A DNA stretch of 5,894 nucleotides. Origin: JAWXCH01 sp034440595. GTDB lineage: Bacteria > Planctomycetota > Planctomycetia > Pirellulales > JALHPA01. Shown here piece after piece: positions 1 through 5,894 of this stretch. Position 1 is the first letter of the stretch. Each line of letters starts with the position of its first letter. Location of the stretch: the NCBI GenBank assembly GCA_034440595.1, contig JAWXCH010000497.1:1-5894 (forward strand), in the 5' to 3' direction. The notes under the pieces are model-generated. The model was not told where the DNA came from. It did not search any database and saw only the letters and a list, made by a program, of their open reading frames with translations. Position numbers and translations under genes: made by a program.

Positions 1-353
1 GCGGCAAAGGCGGCGTGGACCTTCTTGTTGATCTCTTCGTTGGACTCGTTGAAGATCGTCCGCCGCTCGCTGTGGCCGAGAATCACATATTTGCAGCCGA
101 CATTTGTCAGCATTGTCGGGCTGATTTCACCGGTAAATGCCCCCGATGCAGCGTGGTACATGTTCTGTCCACCGAGCGCGACCGGTGAGCCGGCAATCGC
201 AGCAGCCACCGTTTCCAGGTACACAAACGGGGGGCAAACCGCGACATCCAGATTCGCGCTGCCGACTTTGGCGGCGATACCCGCGGCCAGCGCCTTGGCG
301 GATTCGCGATCCAAGTTCATTTTCCAGTTACCGGCAATAAACGGTCGTCTCAT
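1..353 (-). CDS. tpiA: Triosephosphate isomerase, N-terminal 117 residues (partial, runs off the left edge)
   Basis: The enzyme interconverts dihydroxyacetone phosphate and glyceraldehyde-3-phosphate in cytoplasmic glycolysis and gluconeogenesis. Reading the minus strand from the ATG at 353-351 gives a protein beginning MRRPFIAGNWKMN, the hallmark TIM N-terminus with the substrate-binding Asn9 and Lys11. Further on come CPPFVYL (40-46), a GGQNMY segment (61-66), GAFTGEISP (71-79) and GHSERR (93-98), which carries the electrophilic histidine (His94). The catalytic glutamate and phosphate-binding loop lie in the missing half. The start is supported by GGAG (plus-strand 360-363) six bases upstream of the ATG and by its place directly before the conserved motif. 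It follows aroF on the same strand after 92 bp. Identification is near certain; whether the rest of the gene is intact cannot be seen. Confidence 0.97.
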   Translation of the reverse strand, partial: MRRPFIAGNWKMNLDRESAKALAAGIAAKVGSANLDVAVCPPFVYLETVAAAIAGSPVALGGQNMYHAASGAFTGEISPTMLTNVGCKYVILGHSERRTIFNESNEEINKKVHAAFA

Positions 354-388
354 CAAATACTCCAATTTCTACGCGTGCTAGCAGCTAT

Positions 389-403
389 GGCCCGAAACAG
401 GCC
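389..403. repeat. Small inverted repeat in the aroF-tpiA spacer
   Basis: The 92-bp gap between aroF and tpiA (354-445) contains GGCC, a 7-base loop and GGCC (389-392 and 400-403), extendable by one G-T and one A-T pair. On the minus strand, the direction of transcription here, no T-run follows, so it does not look like an intrinsic terminator. An 8-base palindrome, TGCTAGCA, lies at 376-383. I found no convincing promoter in the gap. Read-through from aroF into tpiA seems likelier than a hard stop, but this is inference. Confidence 0.35.
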
Positions 404-445
404 GTTAATCAATTGGTCAGGCAGTATTTTCGCTGAACTTGGGAT

Positions 446-1504
446 CTACACGCTGGCAGGTTGCGCGGCAGCGGTTTTCGCTGGCAACGGAGAAACCATC
501 TTGCCCATGACAGCCGCCAGTTTGCGGATCTGAGCGGCAACTTCATGGTACTGCGCCGGCAATAGGGCCTGAGGGCCGTCGGACATGGCGTCCTCGGGGC
601 AATTGTGAACTTCAATATGGACCCCGTCGGCACCGGCGGCAATGCCCGCAAAGGCACAGGCCGGGATCAGATCAGGCCGACCAGTCGCATGGCTTGGATC
701 GACCACGATCGGAAGGTGCGAAAGTCCATGAATCTGTGGAACCGACGCAACATCGAATAAATTGCGTGTCGCCTTGTCGAATCCTTTTACACCACGTTCG
801 CATAGTACAACGTGAGGGTTCCCCTGCGAAAGGATGTATTCGGCGCTCATCAGCAGGTCTTCGATCGTGGCGCTCATGCCCCGCTTGAGCAGCACGGGCT
901 TGCGTGTCTGGCCGACTTCGGTGAGCAGTGAAAAATTCTGCATGTTCCGCGCCCCGACCTGGATCATATCGGTGTAATCAGCGACCAGATCAACGCGGCG
1001 CGGGTCCATCACTTCGGTAACAACCGGAATACCGTACTTGTCGCCGGTGTCGCGAAGGATTTTCAAACCGTCTTCACCCATGCCCTGGTAGGCGTAGGGG
1101 CTGGTTCGCGGCTTGAAGGCACCGCCACGCAAAATGTTCGCACCTGCGGCAACAATATCACGGGCGATTTCATCCATGCGCTTGGCATTTTCTACGGCAC
1201 ATGGCCCGGCAATCATCGCCAGGTGTTCGCCACCGATTTTCACGCCGGCCACGTCAACAATGGTTGGCTCAGCTTGCGCTTCGCGGCTGGCGAGTTTATA
1301 CGGCGGCAGGACCGGAATGACCTCTGCGACACCGGAAATTGCACGGAGCGGCGCTTCCAAGGCCTTCGCCTCGTCGCCAATTACGCCAACAATCGTACGG
1401 TAACTTCCGCGACTGAGATGTGTGCGGAGACCAAGCTCTTCGATCCGCTCCACTACGTGGGAAATTTGCTCTTCGGTCGCGTGCGGCTTGAGAATAATGA
1501 TCAC
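446..1504 (-). CDS. aroF: 3-deoxy-7-phosphoheptulonate (DAHP) synthase, type I-beta with N-terminal ferredoxin-like domain
   Basis: The enzyme condenses phosphoenolpyruvate with erythrose-4-phosphate to make DAHP, the first step of the shikimate pathway (cytoplasmic, metal dependent). The 352-residue protein has a ferredoxin-like regulatory domain at about 1-70 and a TIM barrel at about 80-335. Visible motifs are AGPCAVE (99-105), KPRTSPY (131-137), GARNMQN (184-190), KRG (207-209), ER (236-237), DPSHATG (269-275) and a HIEVH...SDGPQAL segment (296-313). The metal ligands would be Cys102, His272, Glu298 and Asp309, the numbering I recall for the Thermotoga maritima enzyme, so length and spacing fit that family. 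The start is GTG (1504-1502). It gives the usual MII.LKP.ATEEQI opening, with only a weak GAAG as Shine-Dalgarno. The C-terminus ends in an Ala/Pro-rich tail (about 338-352). It lies between pheA and tpiA on one strand. The symbol follows T. maritima usage; other genomes call this type aroA or aroG. Confidence 0.95.
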   Translation of the reverse strand: MIIILKPHATEEQISHVVERIEELGLRTHLSRGSYRTIVGVIGDEAKALEAPLRAISGVAEVIPVLPPYKLASREAQAEPTIVDVAGVKIGGEHLAMIAGPCAVENAKRMDEIARDIVAAGANILRGGAFKPRTSPYAYQGMGEDGLKILRDTGDKYGIPVVTEVMDPRRVDLVADYTDMIQVGARNMQNFSLLTEVGQTRKPVLLKRGMSATIEDLLMSAEYILSQGNPHVVLCERGVKGFDKATRNLFDVASVPQIHGLSHLPIVVDPSHATGRPDLIPACAFAGIAAGADGVHIEVHNCPEDAMSDGPQALLPAQYHEVAAQIRKLAAVMGKMVSPLPAKTAAAQPASV

Positions 1505-1674
1505 GGTAACTTCGGGGGTTTGAATTTTCTATCGAACTCACTGGGTGGCGAGGCACCACACCAACTAAGAATCTACATGCTTATCCAGCTTAACAATCTG
1601 ATTGCATCCGCACCGGCTAATTTTGCCGCAGTTTACAGCAAACTTGAGCGAACAAGTAGGGTTCAAACTCCAAC
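1505..1674. other. pheA-aroF spacer, no gene seen
   Basis: This 170-bp gap separates the pheA stop codon from the aroF GTG start. I see no conserved open frame, no tRNA and no hairpin followed by a T-run on the minus strand. There is only a weak 4-bp GTGG/CCAC dyad near 1544-1558. A poor promoter-like match (TTGTTA, 15 bases, TAGATT on the minus strand) is not good enough to call. The gap is long for tightly coupled operon genes, so aroF may have its own promoter. Confidence 0.5.
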
Positions 1675-2796
1675 TTATTCAACGATTGGGCTACGAGCAT
1701 ATGAACCGAGTATCACCATGCGGAGGCACTTCTTCTCAAGCGCCTCGCACGCTTTGCGTACTCTTGAATCCTTTTGATGTCCTTCCAGCTCCACGAAGAA
1801 CATGTAGCCCCCTTCGGGCCGCGCGATGGGAAATGACTCGATCCACGTGAGGTTTAGTCTGGCACGTTTGAATATATTCATCGCGTCGGCCAGCGAGCCA
1901 GGTTTGTGTGCGATCTCGAACATCAACGATGTTTTGTCCGAACCACTGCGATCCCCTGACTGCTCACTAATCACGGCAAATCGGGTCAGGTTCCCTTGCA
2001 CGTCCTCTATGTTTTCGGCCAGCACACTCAGTCCATAGTGCATACCGGCATTCAAACTGGCGACGGCCGCGGCACCCGGTTTGTCGTGAGCCAGTTGTGC
2101 CGCTGTAGAAGTGCTGGTGACATCGATCGCACGCGCGTTCGGCAGGTGTTTGCTGAGCCAGTTGCGACACTGCGAAAGCGCTTGCGGTTTGCTGTAGACT
2201 TCCTGGACTTCCGATCGATCGCACCGCCCTAGCAAATAATGATGAATGCGGAGCTGCACCTCGCCAGAAATTTGCACCGGCAGACGGGTGAACATATCGA
2301 GCGTGTCTGTCACGCGACCATCGGTCGAGTTTTCGAGCGGTACCAGCCCGTACTGAGCATGGCCTTGGTTGACCTCTTCAAACACCGCCGAAATACTGGC
2401 AACCGGCACGAGTTCCACGCTCTGGCCAAAACGATGAATCGCGGCGAGGTGACTGTAGCTATATTCGGGGCCTAGATAGGCGACTCGCAAGGCGCGCTCC
2501 AGGGCACGCGAGCCGCTGATCAGTTCGCGGAAGACGTTTCGCAGAGCGGAGTTTGAGAGCGGCCCGCGACTCAGCTCGATCACTTTGGCCAGTACTTCTT
2601 CTTCGCGAACCGGATCGTAGCAGCGCTGACCATTGGCGTCCTTGATTTTGCCAATTTGATGCGCGAGCTTGGCGCGTTCATTGATTCGTGCCACGAGTTC
2701 ACGATCAATTCGATCAATTTTGACGCGTAGCGCGGCAATTGAAGGCGCACGGGGAGCCGGTTTCGAGGTCTTATCCGGTAATCTCCCCTTGGACAT
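1675..2796 (-). CDS. pheA: Bifunctional chorismate mutase / prephenate dehydratase (P-protein) with C-terminal ACT domain
   Basis: The protein turns chorismate into prephenate and then phenylpyruvate, the committed branch to phenylalanine. With the ATG at 2796-2794 it has 373 residues. An AroQ-type chorismate mutase domain spans about 19-102, with Arg24, Lys50 and the D..RE set Asp61, Arg64, Glu65. The prephenate dehydratase domain spans about 104-277, with VAYLGPEYSYSHLAA, a LENSTDGRV motif and the catalytic LTRF motif (Thr271). The ACT domain spans about 287-364 and contains PGSLAD and ESFP (320-323). The frame stays open upstream to a TTG at 2889, but that 31-residue extension has no family similarity that I recognise and covers a TTGACA promoter candidate, so I prefer the ATG. 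An AGG lies about ten bases before it. The family usually reads ESRP for the phenylalanine-binding motif, and here the Arg is Phe. It heads the leftward group followed by aroF and tpiA. Confidence 0.95.
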   Translation of the reverse strand: MSKGRLPDKTSKPAPRAPSIAALRVKIDRIDRELVARINERAKLAHQIGKIKDANGQRCYDPVREEEVLAKVIELSRGPLSNSALRNVFRELISGSRALERALRVAYLGPEYSYSHLAAIHRFGQSVELVPVASISAVFEEVNQGHAQYGLVPLENSTDGRVTDTLDMFTRLPVQISGEVQLRIHHYLLGRCDRSEVQEVYSKPQALSQCRNWLSKHLPNARAIDVTSTSTAAQLAHDKPGAAAVASLNAGMHYGLSVLAENIEDVQGNLTRFAVISEQSGDRSGSDKTSLMFEIAHKPGSLADAMNIFKRARLNLTWIESFPIARPEGGYMFFVELEGHQKDSRVRKACEALEKKCLRMVILGSYARSPIVE

Positions 2797-2859
2797 CTGT
2801 TGACTACCTGTTCCGTCCTCTATTTGAAGGACACTTTTTCTGGCGTTAGTAGAATCCCT

Positions 2860-2889
2860 CTTGTACTTTAGGTGCAATCTGAGTGTCAA
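2860..2889 (-). promoter_or_regulatory. Candidate sigma-70-type promoter for pheA
   Basis: On the minus strand a perfect -35 hexamer TTGACA (plus positions 2889-2884) is followed after 18 bases by TACAAG (2865-2860), a 4 of 6 match to TATAAT. Transcription would start near 2853, giving a leader of roughly 57 nt before the preferred ATG at 2796. This fits that ATG better than the upstream TTG, which is itself part of the -35 box. The match is by eye; the weak -10 and 18-base spacing leave doubt. Confidence 0.45.
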
Positions 2890-2938
2890 GCGATAGCACG
2901 GAAAACCGGGCCGTGGCCAATAACCCCACCTTTAGGTG
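2866..2938. repeat. 9-bp direct repeat flanking the pheA promoter
   Basis: CTTTAGGTG (plus strand; CACCTAAAG on the minus strand) occurs at 2866-2874 and again at 2930-2938, 64 bp apart. The first copy lies in the spacer next to the -10 box of the pheA promoter candidate. The second lies upstream of the -35 box and is part of the CCACCT/AGGTGG hairpin. The spacing is about six helical turns, which would suit a pair of regulator sites, but two copies of nine bases could also be chance. Confidence 0.4.
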
Positions 2939-2947
2939 GTTTCCGTG
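2897..2947. repeat. Inverted repeat with competing inner stems upstream of pheA
   Basis: CACGGAAAACC (2897-2907) pairs with GGTTTCCGTG (2938-2947), ten base pairs with one bulged A. Inside and overlapping it are CACGG (2897-2901) with CCGTG (2911-2915), and CCACCT (about 2926-2931) with AGGTGG (2934-2939). The outer stem and the two smaller hairpins use the same bases, so only one arrangement can form at a time. No T-run follows on either strand. It ends eight bases upstream of the TTGACA box, which favours a DNA-level operator over an attenuator if that promoter is real. Confidence 0.5.
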
Positions 2948-3168
2948 ACGTCTTGCGCAGTTCCGCCGTTCGATCCACACCTGTCACTCGCTATGCTTCC
3001 AGGTGCTAAATTTATGAGTCCCACGTCATGCTGATGCCATTTTGGCAGAGTTTCAAGGTATGCGACATGAATCTCTAACAGCAATCTCTGCCCACCGATT
3101 AATCGAATAATCGCAACTCCATATACAGCAAGCATTAACAACTGACTTACCAAATGATTTATTAGCTG
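2948..3168. other. Intergenic region between divergent pheA and dnaK, left part; no gene seen
   Basis: I find no gene with recognisable similarity here; short open frames on the minus strand read as random. Small symmetric elements are visible: CACCTG/CAGGTG with a 16-base spacer (2978-3005), a TGCCA/TGGCA hairpin (3035-3047), a 10-base palindrome CGATTAATCG (3096-3105), TAATCG repeated at 3100-3105 and 3108-3113, and AATCTCT repeated at 3070-3076 and 3083-3089. None matches a regulatory element I can name. No tRNA fold was found. Confidence 0.6.
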
Positions 3169-3248
3169 GCACGGCCTTTGCTTTTCCGTAGATCGAACAA
3201 AAGCAAAGCATAAATTGACGGTAGGGTGGGATGAGCCTCTCGCCGTGC
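3169..3248. other. Nested two-stem dyad element upstream of dnaK (possible operator or structured leader)
   Basis: A perfect 10-bp inverted repeat, CTTTGCTTTT (3176-3185) and AAAAGCAAAG (3199-3208), encloses 13 bases. Directly abutting its left arm is GCACGGC (3169-3175), whose perfect complement GCCGTGC lies at 3242-3248, so a 7-bp GC-rich stem closes over the hairpin plus a 33-base segment (3209-3241). The arms do not match CIRCE (TTAGCACTC, nine bases, GAGTGCTAA). The element ends 103 bases before the dnaK ATG. It could be a regulator's binding site, a structured 5' leader or a small RNA; the sequence alone does not decide. Confidence 0.5.
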
Positions 3249-3351
3249 AATGCCAGAGTTGCCGGGTTAGCTTTCACTTTTTAATCAAAACGACTCTTAA
3301 ACAAATCAATAGCCAGGATCGAATCCAAGCACTTTAAGGAGATCAGAAGAA
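3249..3351 (+). promoter_or_regulatory. dnaK upstream leader with strong Shine-Dalgarno
   Basis: AAGGAG at 3336-3341, within a longer TTAAGGAGAT match, lies ten bases before the dnaK ATG and fixes that start. Upstream, the only promoter-like match is weak: TTGCCG (3259-3264) with TTTAAT (3280-3285), 5 of 6 for the -10 but a short 15-base spacing. I see no sigma-32 type CTTGAA...CCCCAT pair and no intact CIRCE element, so heat control of dnaK is not explained by a standard site. Confidence 0.6.
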
Positions 3352-5259
<1,908 letters not shown>

Positions 5260-5262
5260 CTC

Positions 5263-5281
5263 GGTGCCGCGTAGCGGTACC
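5263..5281 (+). repeat. Hairpin immediately after the dnaK stop codon
   Basis: GGTGCCGC (5263-5270) and GCGGTACC (5274-5281) form eight pairs, one of them G-T, with a three-base loop, starting four bases after the TAA. No T-run follows, so it is not a terminator on its own. It could protect the 3' end of dnaK mRNA or pause the polymerase; both are inference. Confidence 0.55.
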
Positions 5282-5356
5282 AAATGTAACTAAGTACACG
5301 ACGCGTGGTTGGCTTTACCACTGGTTGGAGAAATCTTTCGGACAAATCGTCCACAC

Positions 5357-5387
5357 AAAACGGCCGGGAACACTCCCGGCCGTTTTT
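5357..5387 (+). terminator. Strong intrinsic terminator after dnaK
   Basis: AAAACGGCCGGGA (5357-5369) and TCCCGGCCGTTTT (5374-5386) are perfectly complementary over 13 bp with a four-base loop ACAC and a T5 run at 5383-5387. The nine inner pairs are almost all GC. The A4 on the left arm means it could also act on minus-strand transcription. It ends dnaK transcription 98 bases after the stop codon and 56 bases before clpB, implying separate initiation or regulated read-through into clpB. Confidence 0.93.
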
Positions 5388-5400
5388 CGCAATCCGTCGC

Positions 5401-5425
5401 GAACTTCTCGCTACGGTCCCTCGTT
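5401..5425 (+). promoter_or_regulatory. Tentative ECF-sigma-like promoter for clpB
   Basis: Between the terminator and clpB only 55 bases remain. GAACTT at 5401-5406 and CGTT at 5422-5425, with 17 bases between GAAC and CGTT, resemble the GAAC...CGT pattern of many extracytoplasmic-function sigma promoters. Transcription would then begin around 5432, leaving a leader of about ten bases with no good Shine-Dalgarno. The match is short and may be chance. No sigma-70 or sigma-32 match was found in this gap. Confidence 0.2.
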
Positions 5426-5442
5426 TTTTCGGACACACGGTC

Positions 5443-5894
5443 ATGGCATTTCGCTTCGACAAACTCACCATCAAAGCTCAAGAGGCGGTCCAGCAAGCGC
5501 AGGATCTTGCTGCAGATCGCGGCAACCCACAGATCGATCCACTACACCTGCTGGCGGCTCTCTTGACGGAGAACGAAGGGGTTGTCCGGCCGATTCTGGA
5601 CAAAATCGGATCTAACCGAGCGCAACTGGATCGAACCGTGCAGGCTGAGCTGGGTCACTTTCCCAAGACCAGCGGCGGCGCGCCGCCACAACTGTCGCCG
5701 GCGCTGACGCAAGTTCTTGAAGCTGCGCAAAAAGAGTCGGGCACGATGAAGGATGACTTTGTCTCGACCGAGCATCTCTTGCTGGCACTGGCCAAGGTCG
5801 ATTCCAAGGCCAAGAATCTGCTCAAGCTCAACGGCATCACCGAGAAAGATCTACTGGAAGCGATGCGCGAAATTCGAGGCAACCAGCGTGTCAC
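5443..5894 (+). CDS. clpB: ATP-dependent disaggregase ClpB, N-terminal 150 residues (partial, runs off the right edge)
   Basis: ClpB is a hexameric AAA+ unfoldase that extracts proteins from aggregates together with DnaK. The visible part begins MAFRFDKLTIKAQEAVQ, the typical ClpB opening, and covers the Clp N-domain as two repeats at about 5-75 (with IDPLHLLAALL at 31-41) and about 85-145 (with VSTEHLLLALA at 107-117). It ends at GNQRV, which corresponds to the G-QRVT stretch just before the first AAA+ module in the family. Walker motifs and the middle domain lie beyond the window, so intactness is unknown. The paralogue ClpA/ClpC is less likely given this opening and the GNQRV end. The start codon is ATG at 5443 with only GGA nine bases upstream, a weak ribosome site. 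It lies downstream of dnaK behind a strong terminator, consistent with a shared stress role but separate transcription. Confidence 0.95.
   Translation, partial: MAFRFDKLTIKAQEAVQQAQDLAADRGNPQIDPLHLLAALLTENEGVVRPILDKIGSNRAQLDRTVQAELGHFPKTSGGAPPQLSPALTQVLEAAQKESGTMKDDFVSTEHLLLALAKVDSKAKNLLKLNGITEKDLLEAMREIRGNQRV

Noticed and set aside
1518..1668. GTTTGAA (1518-1524) and TTCAAAC (1662-1668) inverted across the pheA-aroF spacer
   Set aside because: Seven bases separated by about 137 is expected by chance and no other pairing supports a long-range stem.
2978..3009. CIRCE-like match: CACTC followed by GGTGCTAA upstream of dnaK
   Set aside because: The right half matches 7 of 9 CIRCE bases, but the left half matches only 6 of 9 and the spacer is 11 rather than 9. 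It is also about 340 bases from dnaK, so it is probably chance.
3220..3230. G-rich run resembling a G-quadruplex (GG, GGG, GGG)
   Set aside because: Only three tracts occur close together, so a stable quadruplex is not supported.
2932..3277. Minus-strand open frames of 73 and 74 codons in the pheA-dnaK intergenic region
   Set aside because: They overlap one another in different frames, show no recognisable family and have no convincing Shine-Dalgarno. The region looks regulatory rather than coding.
3317..3327. GGATCGAATCC resembling a tRNA T-arm
   Set aside because: The loop would be three bases rather than seven and no acceptor, D or anticodon arms can be built around it.

Overview
The window is an ordinary-looking bacterial chromosomal housekeeping region, with a GC content of roughly mid-50s percent judged by eye. 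It holds two divergently oriented gene blocks separated by an intergenic region of about 555 bp. I see no mobile element, CRISPR array, tRNA, rRNA or defence system. The gene set, a type I-beta DAHP synthase, a fused chorismate mutase/prephenate dehydratase with an ESFP rather than ESRP ACT motif, and GTG start use together suggest a Gram-negative bacterium. Planctomycetota (Pirellula/Rhodopirellula-like) is my best guess from protein flavour, but this is inference and not shown by a marker.

Left block, minus strand, read from right to left: pheA (2796-1675), aroF (1504-446) and tpiA (353 to beyond the left edge). PheA and AroF are aromatic amino acid enzymes. AroF commits phosphoenolpyruvate and erythrose-4-phosphate to the shikimate pathway, and PheA takes chorismate through prephenate to phenylpyruvate. 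TpiA, triosephosphate isomerase, is central glycolysis. The spacers of 170 and 92 bp contain no convincing terminator, so co-transcription is possible but unproven. A TTGACA-containing promoter candidate lies just upstream of the preferred ATG of pheA.

Central divergent region (2797-3351): no supportable gene. It is rich in dyad symmetry. Near pheA there is an 11/10-base inverted repeat (2897-2947) with competing smaller stems, and a 9-base direct repeat that flanks the promoter. Near dnaK there is a nested element (3169-3248) in which a 7-bp GC-rich outer stem abuts a perfect 10-bp inner stem. These are the least explained signals in the window.

Right block, plus strand: dnaK (3352-5259), a full-length Hsp70 chaperone with a strong Shine-Dalgarno, then a 183-bp spacer with several hairpins and a very strong intrinsic terminator (5357-5387), then the start of clpB (5443 to beyond the right edge). 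DnaK and ClpB are partners in resolving protein aggregates. The terminator between them implies that clpB has its own promoter or depends on read-through. No canonical CIRCE element or sigma-32 promoter is visible upstream of dnaK.
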